64,000 bases of DNA, taken from assembly GCA_036563505.1 (NCBI GenBank), contig DATCMH010000010.1, forward strand, positions 1 through 64,000, given 5' to 3'. Source of the stretch: DATCMH01 sp036563505 (GTDB taxonomy: Bacteria > Pseudomonadota > Alphaproteobacteria > Rhizobiales > Beijerinckiaceae). The notes below the pieces were generated by a model. The model was given only the letters and a program-made list of their open reading frames with translations. It had not been told where the DNA came from and searched no databases. How positions within the stretch are numbered: the stretch's first letter is position 1; every line of letters starts with the position of its first letter. The translations under genes and the position numbers were made by a program. Positions 35,899 through 45,223 of this stretch are shown piece after piece.

Positions 35899-37710
35899 TC
35901 ACGCCTTCATGGGCGGCGCGACGCGGATGTGGAGCTCGCGCAGCTGCTTTGCCGTCACCTCGGACGGGGCCCCGAGCAGGAGGTCCTCCGCCCGTTGGTT
36001 CATGGGGAACAACGTCACCTCGCGCAGGTTCTGGGCGCCGACGAGCAGCATGACGATGCGGTCGATGCCCGCCGCCATGCCGCCGTGGGGCGGCGCGCCG
36101 TACTGGAAGGCGCGGTACATGCCGCCGAAGCGCTCCATCACCTCCTCCTCGCCGTAGCCGGCGATCTCGAAGGCCTTCACCATCCGTTCGGGGCGGTGAT
36201 TGCGGATCGAGCCGGAGGCCATCTCGTAGCCGTTGCAGACGAGATCGTACTGGAAGGCCTTGAGACCGAGGATCGCGTCCTTGTCGACCGGGTCGAGCGC
36301 CATGAAGGCGTCGTGCTCCATGTTCGGCATGGAGAAGGGGTTGTGCGAGAAGTCGATCTTCTTCTCGTCCTCGTTCCACTCGTATTGCGGGAAATCGGTG
36401 ATCCAGCAGAAGGCGAACTGGTCCTTGGTCGAAAGCCCGAGCTCGTCGCCGATGCGGTTGCGCGCCTTGCCGGCGAGCGAGGCGGCCTTGCCCTCCTCGC
36501 CCGCGGCGAAGAACACCGCGTCGCCGGCTCTGCAGCCGGTCCGCTCGGCGACGATCGCCAGCGCCTCGGGCGGAACGAACTTGGCAATCGGCCCCTTGCC
36601 GACGAGCTGGCCGCCCTCGTCCTCCAGGATGATGTAGCCGAGGCCCGCCGCACCTTCGCTACGCGCCCAATCATTCAGCTTGTCGAAGAACGAGCGCGGC
36701 TGCGCGGCGGCGCCCGTCGCCGGGATCGCCCGCACGATGCCGCCCGCCTTGATCACGTTCTTGAAGGCGTTGAAGCTGACGTCCTCGCGGGAGAACACCT
36801 CCGTCACGTCGGCGATGACGAGGGGGTTGCGCAAGTCCGGTTTATCCGAGCCGTATTTGAGCATGGCCTCGGCATAGGGGATGCGCGGGAAAACGCCGGT
36901 CACCGGCTTGCCGTCCGCGAACTCCTCGAAGGTGTCGCGGATCACGGGCTCCATGGTCTGGAACACGTCCTCCTGCGTGACGAAGCTCATCTCGACGTCG
37001 AGCTGGTAAAATTCGCCCGGCAGGCGGTCGGCGCGGGGGTCCTCGTCGCGGAAGCACGGCGCGATCTGGAAGTAGCGGTCGAAGCCCGCGATCATGATCA
37101 GCTGCTTGAATTGCTGAGGGGCCTGCGGCAAGGCGTAGAACCGGCCCGCATGCAGGCGCGAGGGCACCAGGAAGTCGCGAGCCCCCTCCGGGCTCGAGGC
37201 CGTCAGGATCGGGGTCTGGAACTCGAAGAAGCCGCCGTCCTTCATGCGGCGCCGCAGGCTGTCGATGATCGCGGTGCGCTTCATCAGGTTGGCGTGCAGC
37301 TTGTCGCGGCGCAGATCGAGGAAGCGGTAGGTGAGCCGGGTCTCTTCCGGATATTCCTGGTCGCCGAACACGGGCAACGGCAGTTCGGCCGCGGGGCCGA
37401 GAACCTCAACCGCGGTGACATAAACCTCGACCTGACCGGTCGGGCGCTCCGCGTTCTCCGTGCCGGCCGGGCGGCGCCGCACCTTGCCGTCGATCCGGAT
37501 CACCCATTCCGAACGGGCCTCGTTCACGGCTTGGAAAGCGGGAGAATCCGGGTCGGCGACGCATTGTGTCAGACCGTAATGGTCGCGCAGGTCGATGAAG
37601 AGCACGCCGCCGTGGTCGCGAATGCGGTGGCACCATCCCGAGAGCCGAACCTCGGTCCCAATGTCAGCCTCGCGCAGGGCGCCGCAGGTCTTGGTGCGAT
37701 AACGGTGCAT
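35899..37710 (-). CDS. aspS: Aspartyl-tRNA synthetase, probably non-discriminating
   Basis: A 603-residue bacterial-type class II synthetase: anticodon-binding OB domain at the N-terminus, class II motif 2 in FRDEDPRADR, bacterial insertion (GAD) domain, and motif 3 in GGMAAGIDRIVMLL. His33 in RIRDHGG is the residue that marks non-discriminating AspRS (Asp- and Asn-tRNA); discriminating enzymes such as E. coli's have Leu there. With gatCAB in this window it would feed transamidation of Asp-tRNA(Asn). The ATG at 37710 fits family N-termini. Confidence 0.94.
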   Translation of the reverse strand: MHRYRTKTCGALREADIGTEVRLSGWCHRIRDHGGVLFIDLRDHYGLTQCVADPDSPAFQAVNEARSEWVIRIDGKVRRRPAGTENAERPTGQVEVYVTAVEVLGPAAELPLPVFGDQEYPEETRLTYRFLDLRRDKLHANLMKRTAIIDSLRRRMKDGGFFEFQTPILTASSPEGARDFLVPSRLHAGRFYALPQAPQQFKQLIMIAGFDRYFQIAPCFRDEDPRADRLPGEFYQLDVEMSFVTQEDVFQTMEPVIRDTFEEFADGKPVTGVFPRIPYAEAMLKYGSDKPDLRNPLVIADVTEVFSREDVSFNAFKNVIKAGGIVRAIPATGAAAQPRSFFDKLNDWARSEGAAGLGYIILEDEGGQLVGKGPIAKFVPPEALAIVAERTGCRAGDAVFFAAGEEGKAASLAGKARNRIGDELGLSTKDQFAFCWITDFPQYEWNEDEKKIDFSHNPFSMPNMEHDAFMALDPVDKDAILGLKAFQYDLVCNGYEMASGSIRNHRPERMVKAFEIAGYGEEEVMERFGGMYRAFQYGAPPHGGMAAGIDRIVMLLVGAQNLREVTLFPMNQRAEDLLLGAPSEVTAKQLRELHIRVAPPMKA

Positions 37711-37864
37711 GGGGGGCTCGGTCGAAGGCTGCGCGGTGGGAGAGTGCGGCGCACCATTCACGCGAGACCCGCGATGTCAAGGAATGGCGGCCGGCGCCGT
37801 GCCAGGAGCTTGCAGAGGGGGATGCGCCTCTGACCAACGCGAGACGAGCAGGTAGCCCCCCTTT

Positions 37865-37990
37865 GTCATTCCGGGACCGCGAAGCGGAACCCGGAACCCA
37901 CGACCGGGTGAGCGGCTGCTCAACGCAGACGAGGCGTATCGCCCAGTCATGGTTTCCGGGTTCTCGGCTCTCGCCGAGCCCCGGAATGAC
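37865..37990. repeat. Dispersed palindromic repeat, family A, copy 2
   Basis: A 126-bp element with the same GTCATTCCGG/CCGGAATGAC ends as at 1102-1216. The core ACGACCGGGTGAGC runs in the same orientation as copy 1, whereas the flanking hairpins match better when exchanged. It lies in the 349-base gap between aspS and the next + strand gene; the rest of the gap holds only the promoter at 38025. Confidence 0.75.
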
Positions 37991-38024
37991 AGCTCCTTGG
38001 TGCCTCTTCCAAGTCGTCCCAGCC

Positions 38025-38053
38025 TTGCGGAACAAACCAAGAACTCCTATATT
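38025..38053 (+). promoter_or_regulatory. Promoter giving a probably leaderless mRNA
   Basis: TTGCGG, an exact 17-base spacer and TATATT. The -10 ends six bases before the ATG at 38060, so transcription should start at or beside the start codon; no ribosome-binding site is visible. Confidence 0.65.
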
Positions 38054-38059
38054 CCACCT

Positions 38060-38416
38060 ATGTTTGACAGCACTCCCACGACCCACGACACCGCTCCCGC
38101 GCGGCCCGTCGTCGAGCGCGACGAGGGGTCCTGGCGCGTCTATCCGATGGAGGGTGCGTTCCAGCTCGCCTACACCGACGTCGGCGGCAATCCGAGCACG
38201 CGCCGCATCATCGTGCGCGAGCTGAAGGTCGGCCCGGGCAAGACCCTGCTCGGCGGCATCGACATGTCGGATGATGGTTACCGGGGCTTCCGGGCGGACC
38301 GCATCGAGCGTCTCATCGACGCCGAGACGGGCGACGTCGTCGACCGCAACATCCTCGATTGGCTCATCAAGCGCGCCGAAGCCCAGGCCCGCGAGCGCCG
38401 GAAGACCCGCGCGTGA
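38060..38416 (+). CDS. Small conserved-looking protein, WYL-like resemblance
   Basis: A 118-residue soluble protein. The stretch AYTDVGGNPSTRRIIVRELK followed by DDGYRGFRADRIERLID resembles the strand order of WYL domains, which bind nucleic acid or nucleotides, but no DNA-binding domain accompanies it. The first 20 residues are Thr/Pro-rich and the last 20 are charged and helical. The promoter position indicates a leaderless transcript. It is 41 bp upstream of rnd and likely shares its transcript. The function is not known. Confidence 0.65.
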   Translation: MFDSTPTTHDTAPARPVVERDEGSWRVYPMEGAFQLAYTDVGGNPSTRRIIVRELKVGPGKTLLGGIDMSDDGYRGFRADRIERLIDAETGDVVDRNILDWLIKRAEAQARERRKTRA

Positions 38417-38457
38417 GCGGAGTCGCTCAGGCTGCGCAGTTCGGCTATAGCGCTGGG

Positions 38458-39618
38458 ATGGACCTGATCACCACGACCGAGGCGCTGGCTGACGCCTGCG
38501 CCCGCCTCGCCGCCCATGACTTCGTGACCGTCGACACGGAGTTCATGCGCGAGACCACGTACTATCCGAAGCTCTGCCTCATCCAGCTCGCGAACGCCGA
38601 CGAGGGCGTGCTGGTCGACCCCCTCGCCCCCGGCCTCGACCTCAAGCCGTTTTTCGATCTCATGGCCGACGGCCGGGTGGTGAAGGTGTTCCACTCGGCC
38701 CGGCAGGATCTCGAGATCGTCTGGAACCTGGGCGGGCTTCTGCCGCATCCGCTCTTCGATACCCAGGTCGCGGCGATGGTGTGCGGCTACGGCGATTCCG
38801 TCTCCTACGAGCAGCTCGTCAACGACCTCGCCAAAGCGCGGGTCGATAAGTCGTCGCGCTTCACGGACTGGTCGCGCCGGCCCCTGACCGAGGCGCAGCT
38901 CGCATACGCGCTCTCCGACGTCACCCACCTCGTGAAGGTCTACGAGGCGCTCCAGGCTCAGCTCGAGCGCACGAACCGCGCCGGCTGGCTCGCGGACGAG
39001 ATGGCGGTGCTGACCTCACCCGAGACCTACCGCGCCGACCCGGCCGAGGCTTGGCGGCGGCTCGCCGGCCGCATGCGCAAGCCGCGCGAGCTCGCCGTGC
39101 TGATGGAAGTGGCGGCCTGGCGCGAGCGCGAGGCCCAGGAGCGCGACGTGCCGCGGGGCCGCGTCCTGAAGGACGATGCCGTCATCGACGTCGCGACGTC
39201 GGCGCCGCGCAGCGTCGAGGCGCTCGGGCGGCTCCGCTCGATCCCCAACGGCTACGAGCGCTCCCGCACCGGTACCGAGATCCTCGCGGCCGTGGAGCGC
39301 GGTTTCGCGCGCGACCTGGAGACGGTGCCCGAGCTCGACCGACCGTCCCGCCGGGGCAGCGCCGGCGCGACGGTCGAGCTCCTGAAGGTGCTCCTGAAGG
39401 CGGTGGCGGAAGCCGAGCGGGTGGCGCCCAAGATCATCGCCACGGTGGACGAGCTCGAAGCCATCGCCGAGGACGATGATGCCGATGTCCCATCGCTGAA
39501 AGGGTGGCGGCGCGGCCTGTTCGGCGAGAAGGCGCTGGACCTGAAAAGCGGGAAACTCGGTCTTTCGATCTCCCGCGGGCGAGTCGTCGTGCGCCCGACC
39601 GAGTCTGCTCCGGCCTGA
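38458..39618 (+). CDS. rnd: Ribonuclease D
   Basis: A 386-residue 3'-5' exoribonuclease of the DEDD family that trims tRNA precursors. The exonuclease motifs are VTVDTEFMRETTYYPKLCLI (Exo I), HSARQDLEIVW (Exo II) and the later YALSDVTHLVKVYEAL (Exo III with Tyr and Asp). An HRDC domain follows (REAQERDVPRGRVLKDDAV). The ATG at 38458 fits family starts. It converges on ppx with a one-base gap. Confidence 0.94.
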   Translation: MDLITTTEALADACARLAAHDFVTVDTEFMRETTYYPKLCLIQLANADEGVLVDPLAPGLDLKPFFDLMADGRVVKVFHSARQDLEIVWNLGGLLPHPLFDTQVAAMVCGYGDSVSYEQLVNDLAKARVDKSSRFTDWSRRPLTEAQLAYALSDVTHLVKVYEALQAQLERTNRAGWLADEMAVLTSPETYRADPAEAWRRLAGRMRKPRELAVLMEVAAWREREAQERDVPRGRVLKDDAVIDVATSAPRSVEALGRLRSIPNGYERSRTGTEILAAVERGFARDLETVPELDRPSRRGSAGATVELLKVLLKAVAEAERVAPKIIATVDELEAIAEDDDADVPSLKGWRRGLFGEKALDLKSGKLGLSISRGRVVVRPTESAPA

Positions 39619-39619
39619 T

Positions 39620-41203
39620 CTAGCCCGCGATCACGATCCGCGGCTCCAGAGTGACGAGCCGGGCCAATCCTCGGAGCCGGTTCAGCAGTCGCTCGCTCGC
39701 CAGCGCCTGCATTCGGCGCGGCAGGGTGAGGACGAGGTCGCCGCCGCGCGCCGCTAGCGGCGCGTCCGGCAGGACGCCTTCCATCGCGACCGAGACCGGG
39801 TAGGCGACGCGCATCAGCGCCCCGAGAAGCCGGGCACGCTCGACGAGGCGCGGCCCGGCGATGGCCTTGAGGCGCGGACTCGCCTTCTCGAGGGCGAGCC
39901 CCTCGTGCCGGAAGTAGACCGACAGGGCGAGGTAGGCGCGGCCGGGGTGGTCGATGCCCACGAAGGCCGCGTGGGCGATGATGTTGAGGCTCTGCTCGCC
40001 GCGGTAGTCCGGGTGCGCTCGCCAGCCGATATCGGCGAGAAGGCAGGCGGCATGGCGCAGACGCCGTTCGGTTTCCGTCTCGGGCAAGCCGGTCGATTCG
40101 ACGAAACGGTCGGTCCAGGCCCGCATCTCCTCGCCGTGCCGCGGCGAGCGGGAGCGCAGGGTGTTCAGCTCCCCGGCCGCGGCGAGCAGCGGATCCTCCC
40201 GGCGCAAGGACGGGCCGAGGCGCTCGTAGAGCAGACCTTCGCGGACGCCGAGCGCCGAGACGACGACGCGCTTCGGTCGCCCGACACGGATAATCTCCTC
40301 GAGCACCACCGCGCCAACAGAGAGAAGCGGTCGGCGCGCCTCCGACACGCTCTCGATGTCCTTGAGCTCCTGCGCTTCCGAGCGCTCGACGAGCTTGAGA
40401 AAGTCGAGCCCGTCGGCCGGATCGAACGCGTAGCCGTGCATGACGTGCAACGGGTAGTCCCGCGCCGCCTGATGAAGCTTAGCCAGAGCCCGCCAAGTGC
40501 CGCCGACGGCGTAGAAGGTGCGGTCGTTAAGGCGCCTCAGCTGGGGCGCTGCCGCCAGCGCGCCATGGGCAATGCGCTGCGCCTTCTTGAGCGAGCCGCC
40601 CGACAGGTCCTGCAGGGCCAAGCCGCCGAGGCGCAGCGTGATCCCCTCCCCGATCGTCTCACCCTGCAGGTCGACGAGTTCGAGGCTGCCGCCGCCGAGA
40701 TCCCCGACGACGCCGTCGGGCCGATGAAAGCCGGAGATGACGCCGAGCGCCGAGAGCTCGGCCTCGCGCTTGCCCGAGAGCAGCTCGACGGGAACACCGC
40801 AGGCTGCCTCGGCGCTCGCCAGGAAGGCCGGCCCATTCGCCGCGTCCCGGGCCGCGGCGGTCGCGAGCACCCGGATCTCGCCGGCGCCGATCGTTTCGCA
40901 GAGCACCCGGAAGCGGGCCAGCGCCTTGAGAGCCCGATCCACCGCGTCGTCGTCAAGGCGGCCCGTCGTGGCCACGTGACGGCCGAGGCCGCACAGGACC
41001 TTCTCGTTGTAGATCGGCGTCGGCGCGCGGGTCAGGCCCTCGTAGGCGACGAGGCGAACCGAGTTGGAGCCGATGTCGATGATCGCGATGGGCCGGCCGA
41101 CCTGAAGCCGCCCCTGGGCGACGTTGATCGCCGGCACCGGATCAGGAACGCTGTCGCCGTTTCGCGAGCGACTGAGGGCTTGAGGTCTTGAGCGACTTTC
41201 CAC
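39620..41203 (-). CDS. ppx: Exopolyphosphatase (Ppx/GppA family)
   Basis: A 527-residue Ppx/GppA phosphatase of the ASKHA fold that degrades polyphosphate or (p)ppGpp-related substrates. The N-terminal phosphate motif AIIDIGSNSVRLVAYEG and the second motif VVGDLGGGSLELVDL are present, and a long HD-like helical C-terminal half follows. The start is a GTG at 41203, inside the 3' end of ppk (62 bp overlap), so translation is likely coupled. Paired with ppk it can set polyphosphate levels. Confidence 0.93.
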   Translation of the reverse strand: MESRSRPQALSRSRNGDSVPDPVPAINVAQGRLQVGRPIAIIDIGSNSVRLVAYEGLTRAPTPIYNEKVLCGLGRHVATTGRLDDDAVDRALKALARFRVLCETIGAGEIRVLATAAARDAANGPAFLASAEAACGVPVELLSGKREAELSALGVISGFHRPDGVVGDLGGGSLELVDLQGETIGEGITLRLGGLALQDLSGGSLKKAQRIAHGALAAAPQLRRLNDRTFYAVGGTWRALAKLHQAARDYPLHVMHGYAFDPADGLDFLKLVERSEAQELKDIESVSEARRPLLSVGAVVLEEIIRVGRPKRVVVSALGVREGLLYERLGPSLRREDPLLAAAGELNTLRSRSPRHGEEMRAWTDRFVESTGLPETETERRLRHAACLLADIGWRAHPDYRGEQSLNIIAHAAFVGIDHPGRAYLALSVYFRHEGLALEKASPRLKAIAGPRLVERARLLGALMRVAYPVSVAMEGVLPDAPLAARGGDLVLTLPRRMQALASERLLNRLRGLARLVTLEPRIVIAG

Positions 41204-43433
41204 GGCCCGACAGGCTCGGATTGGTCATGAAATACTTGTGCGCGTTGAATGGTTCCTCCCCTTCGGCGGGGGTGATCCTCTCGCTGGCGCCGGTGGGTAA
41301 TACAGTCCAGCTCTGCTGATTGTCGAGGAGATTGGCCAGCATGATCTGGTCCAGAACCTGCTGATGCACAGTTGGATTGAGGATGGGCAGCAGCGCCTCG
41401 ACGCGGCGGTCGAGGTTGCGCTGCATCAGGTCGGCGGACGAGATGTAGACGTGGGCCTTCGGGTTCGGCAGGCCGCCGCCGTTGCCGAAGGCGTAGATGC
41501 GGCTGTGCTCCAGGAAGCGCCCGATGATGGAGCGCACCCGGATGTTCTCCGAGAGCCCGGGCAGGCCCGGGCGCAGGCAGCAGATGCCGCGCACGATGAG
41601 GTCGACCTGCACCCCCGCTCGGCTCGCGTCGTAGAGCGCGTCGATGATGACCGGGTCGACGAGAGAGTTGCACTTGCCCCAGATCGCCGCCGGCCGGCCG
41701 GCCTTGGCATGGGCGACCTCCTCCTCGATGTGCTGCAGGAGACGCTTCTTCAGCGTCACGGGCGAGACGGCCATGCGCTCAAGCTCGGCGGGCTCGGCGT
41801 AGCCGGTCACGAAGTTGAACATGCGCGACACGTCGCGGCAGATCACCGGGTCGGCGGTGAAGAAGGACAGGTCCGTGTAGATGCGCGCCGTGATCGGGTG
41901 ATAGTTGCCCGTGCCGACATGGCAGTAGCTCACGAGCTGGCTGCCCTCGCGGCGCACGGCCAGCGAGAGCTTGGCATGGGTCTTGAGCTCGATGAAGCCG
42001 AAGACGACCTGCGCGCCGGCCCGCTCCAGGTCTCGCGCCCAGCGGATGTTAGCCTCTTCGTCGAAGCGGGCCTTGAGCTCGACGAGGGCCGTCACGGACT
42101 TGCCCGCCTCGGCGGCCTCGGCGAGCGCCGCCACGATCGGCGAGTTCGCCGAGGTACGATAGAGCGTCTGCTTGATCGCGACGACGTTCGGGTCGCGGGC
42201 CGCCTGCTGCAGGAACTGCACGACGGCGTCGAAGGACTCGTAAGGGTGGTGGACGACGATGTCCTTCTGCCGGATCGCCGCGAAGCAGTCACCGCCCTGC
42301 TCGCGGATGCGCTCGGGAAAGCGCGGGTTATAGGGCGTGAACTTGAGGTCGGGCCGTTCCAGGCCCACAATCTGCGACAGTTCGTTGAGAGCCAGCATGC
42401 CTTCGACGACGAAGATGTCCGCTTCCGGAATCTCGAGTTCCTCGGCGACGAAGGAGCGAAGATCCTCGGGCATCTCCGCCTCGACCTCGAGGCGGATCAC
42501 GATGCCGCGGCGGCGCTGCTTGAGAGCGGTCTCGAAGTGGCGGACGAGGTCTTCGGCCTCCTCCTCTACCTCGATGTCGGAGTCGCGGATGACCCGGAAG
42601 CCGCCCTGGCCCTGCACGGAATAGCCGGGGAATAGCCGGCTCGTGTAGCGCACGATCACCTGCTCGAGGGCGACGAAGCGGTTCGCGCCCGTCTCGGCGA
42701 AGTCGGGGAGCCGGATGAAGCGCTCGACCTTGCTTGGCAGGCGGATGAGGGCGTTGAGCACCCGCCCGTCTTTCGGCCGCACGAGCTTCAACGCGACGGA
42801 GAATCCGAGATTCGGGATGAAGGGGAACGGGTGCGCCGGATCGATGGCAAGCGGCGTCAGCACCGGGAAGATGTGGTGGAGGAAGTGATCCTCGAGCCAG
42901 CGCGCCTCGGCCTTCGTCAGGGCCGGCGCATCGACGAGAACGATGCCCTCCTCGAGGAGCGCATCGCGCAACTCGCGCCAGCGCCGCTGCTGGTCGCTGG
43001 CCAGCGCGCTCACTTCCGTGGCGATGCGCGCGAGCTGCTCGCCCGGGGTGAGCCCGTCCTGCGAGGGCGTGGTGATGCCCTCCTTGACCTGCCCGATCAG
43101 GCCCGCGACGCGGACCATGAAGAACTCGTCGAGGTTGTTCGCCGAGATCGACAGGAAGCGCAGCTGCTCCAGGAGCGGGTGATTGCGGTTGGAGGCTTCC
43201 TCGACCACGCGGCGGTTGAACTGCAGCCAGGACAGCTCCCGGTTGACGAAGCGCTGCGGGTCGTGACGCAGGTCCTGGGCGGGACCGACCGCCGCGGGCG
43301 GAGCGTCCGCCGGAACTTCGGGAGCCGATTCGCTCCGCGCCGCGTTCGCCCGCACCTTGACCTCCTCCATGCCCCCTCGCAGGTCGGCGGGCTCTACCCG
43401 CGGTTCACGACGCTTTCGTGATGGCGAGTTCAC
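41142..43433 (-). CDS. ppk: Polyphosphate kinase 1
   Basis: A 763-residue PPK1 that polymerises ATP gamma-phosphate into polyphosphate. The N-terminal domain has FVNRELSWLQFNRRV and ISANNLDEFFMVRV. The catalytic domain has VALVELKARFDEEANIRWA-type motifs; the phosphorylated histidine is likely in ELKTHAKLSL, with HVGTGNYH downstream. The GTG at 43433 overlaps the hda stop codon (GTGA) and has a strong AGGAGGAG site in the hda 3' end. An ATG at 43370 after GAGGGGG is a secondary possibility. Confidence 0.95.
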   Translation of the reverse strand: MNSPSRKRREPRVEPADLRGGMEEVKVRANAARSESAPEVPADAPPAAVGPAQDLRHDPQRFVNRELSWLQFNRRVVEEASNRNHPLLEQLRFLSISANNLDEFFMVRVAGLIGQVKEGITTPSQDGLTPGEQLARIATEVSALASDQQRRWRELRDALLEEGIVLVDAPALTKAEARWLEDHFLHHIFPVLTPLAIDPAHPFPFIPNLGFSVALKLVRPKDGRVLNALIRLPSKVERFIRLPDFAETGANRFVALEQVIVRYTSRLFPGYSVQGQGGFRVIRDSDIEVEEEAEDLVRHFETALKQRRRGIVIRLEVEAEMPEDLRSFVAEELEIPEADIFVVEGMLALNELSQIVGLERPDLKFTPYNPRFPERIREQGGDCFAAIRQKDIVVHHPYESFDAVVQFLQQAARDPNVVAIKQTLYRTSANSPIVAALAEAAEAGKSVTALVELKARFDEEANIRWARDLERAGAQVVFGFIELKTHAKLSLAVRREGSQLVSYCHVGTGNYHPITARIYTDLSFFTADPVICRDVSRMFNFVTGYAEPAELERMAVSPVTLKKRLLQHIEEEVAHAKAGRPAAIWGKCNSLVDPVIIDALYDASRAGVQVDLIVRGICCLRPGLPGLSENIRVRSIIGRFLEHSRIYAFGNGGGLPNPKAHVYISSADLMQRNLDRRVEALLPILNPTVHQQVLDQIMLANLLDNQQSWTVLPTGASERITPAEGEEPFNAHKYFMTNPSLSGRGKSLKTSSPQSLAKRRQRS

Positions 43434-44122
43434 TCGCTCTCCTCCTGCGGAGTCAACTCGCCCAGCACGGCGGCCGCCATGGGCCGGGTGATCCGGCGCC
43501 CACGGCTCAGGGCCTCCCGGTCAAGGGTCGCGACGGCTTCAGCGGCGCTGGCGAGGGAGCGCTCGAGACGAAGGGCAAGGTAGTCGACCACCGTGGTGTC
43601 CACGACGAGCTGCCGGTCGACGAAGAGCTTGACGAGGACGGCGCGCAGGAGCGCGTCGTCGGGGGGCTCGACGGCGACGTTGGCCGCGAGCCGCAACCGG
43701 GAGAGAAGATCAGGCGTCCTCAGGTCCCAGCGCTCCACCGGGCCTGAGCCGGTGACGACGACGAACGCCTTCGCCTCTCGGGCGAGGTTGAGGAGGTGGA
43801 ACAGGGCTGGTTCGTCCCGGCCCGGCGCGTCCGCGTCCTCGATGACGAGGGCTCCGTTCGAGACGAGGTGGGGCACCCGGTCGAGGGTCACCTCAAAGGC
43901 ATCGACCGTCCAGGCATGGGCCGCCGTCGCCCAGATCGAGGCGAGGTGGCTCTTGCCACTGCCCTTCGGGCCGGTCAGCGTCAGGATGGCATCCGGCCAA
44001 TCGGGCCAGCGTTCGATGACGCCGTAGGCGTGCTCATTGGACGGGCTGACCAGGAAATCCTCGCGGCCGTAGCGCGGGTCGAGGGGCAGGTCGAAGGCGA
44101 GCTGCTTGGGGGGCTCACGCAT
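43430..44122 (-). CDS. hdaA: DnaA-related regulator HdaA
   Basis: A 230-residue AAA+ protein homologous to Hda, which with the beta clamp promotes hydrolysis of DnaA-ATP and so limits re-initiation. The N-terminus QLAFDLPLDPRYGREDFLVSPSN contains a clamp-binding-like QLAFDL motif, and Walker A is in GPKGSGKSHLAS. The ATG at 44122 was chosen because the QLxF motif follows immediately. It overlaps the AI-2E gene by 8 bp upstream and ppk by 4 bp downstream. Confidence 0.9.
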   Translation of the reverse strand: MREPPKQLAFDLPLDPRYGREDFLVSPSNEHAYGVIERWPDWPDAILTLTGPKGSGKSHLASIWATAAHAWTVDAFEVTLDRVPHLVSNGALVIEDADAPGRDEPALFHLLNLAREAKAFVVVTGSGPVERWDLRTPDLLSRLRLAANVAVEPPDDALLRAVLVKLFVDRQLVVDTTVVDYLALRLERSLASAAEAVATLDREALSRGRRITRPMAAAVLGELTPQEESE

Positions 44123-45197
44123 CGGGGTGAGATGCCGCGCCGCCGTGATAGAGCGGGCTCGCGAGATAGCGCGACAGGCCGTAGCGCGCGAGCACGCCGA
44201 CGCTCGCAGCGAGCGGCACCGCGAGAAGCAGGCCCAGGAAGCCGAAAAGCGAGCCGAAGGCGAGAAGCGCAAACATCAGCCAGACCGGGTGGAGGCCCAC
44301 CGAGGCGCCGACGAGCTTCGGCGAGAGGATGTTGCCCTCGATGAATTGCCCGGCGGCGAAGATGGCGAGCGTCGCCGCGATCCAGGTCCAATCGGGCCAG
44401 AACTGCACGATCGCGACGCCCATGGAGAGAAGCAGGCCCGTGAGCGAGCCGACGAAAGGGATGAAGCTGAGGATTCCGGCGCTCATCCCGATCAGCGCGC
44501 CGAAGTTGAGCCCGATGAGGCTCAAGCCCACGGCGTAGAAGGTGCCGAGCAGGAGGCAGACCACGGCCTGACCGCGGATGAAGCCGGCGACCGCCCCGTC
44601 GATCTCGCGGGCGAGCCGTCGCACCGTCTCGCGATGGCGCAGCGGCACCCAGGAGTCGATCGTCGCGACCATGTGGTCCCAATCGATCAGGAGGTAGAAG
44701 GCGACGACGGGTGTGACGACGAGAAGCGCGACGAGGCTGATGACCGCCTGTCCGCCCGACCACAACGATTTCAGGAAACCGCCGACCCAATTCGCGCCCT
44801 GACCCACGATGTCGCCGATGGACTTCTGCATGTCGGCGAGCGCGTCCGGCCCGCCGATGCGCTCCAGGAGCGGTCCTCCCTGCTCGGCGGCGAGCTGCTG
44901 GAGCCGCGCCGCGATCCCGGGAAGCTTCGCCGAGAAGGCCGCGAGTTGATGGCCGATCAAGGGCACCACGAGCACGATGGCCAGCACGAGGACCAGCACA
45001 AAGATGATCAGGATCGCGAGGGTCGCGCCGAGCCTCCCGAAATGCGCCCGCTCCAGCCGGTCGGCGATTGGGTCGAGAAGGTAGGCGAGGGCGAGGCCGG
45101 CGACGAAGGGCAGGAGCACGTCGCGCAGCACGAAGAGCGCCGCCGCGGTCACGAGGAGCGCGGCGAGCCAGAACGTCATTTGCCGCTGCACCGACAT
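44115..45197 (-). CDS. AI-2E family (PerM-like) transporter
   Basis: A 360-residue membrane protein with about seven hydrophobic segments, of the AI-2E/PerM permease family. Marks are VLLPFVAGLALAYLLDPIADRLER near the N-terminus and the later GMSAGILSFIPFVGSLTGL with QFIEGNILSPKLVG. Family members export various small molecules and sodium; only a few export autoinducer-2. It is the upstream partner of hdaA-ppk-ppx. Co-transcription is likely from the overlaps; a shared function is not. Confidence 0.88.
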   Translation of the reverse strand: MSVQRQMTFWLAALLVTAAALFVLRDVLLPFVAGLALAYLLDPIADRLERAHFGRLGATLAILIIFVLVLVLAIVLVVPLIGHQLAAFSAKLPGIAARLQQLAAEQGGPLLERIGGPDALADMQKSIGDIVGQGANWVGGFLKSLWSGGQAVISLVALLVVTPVVAFYLLIDWDHMVATIDSWVPLRHRETVRRLAREIDGAVAGFIRGQAVVCLLLGTFYAVGLSLIGLNFGALIGMSAGILSFIPFVGSLTGLLLSMGVAIVQFWPDWTWIAATLAIFAAGQFIEGNILSPKLVGASVGLHPVWLMFALLAFGSLFGFLGLLLAVPLAASVGVLARYGLSRYLASPLYHGGAASHPDA

Positions 45198-45223
45198 GGT
45201 CGCGCGTATCCTCGAAACTCGGA

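Noticed and set aside
35782..37833. 683-codon open frame on the + strand opposite aspS
   Set aside because: Antisense shadow of aspS, whose family identity is certain; the product has no recognisable domain.
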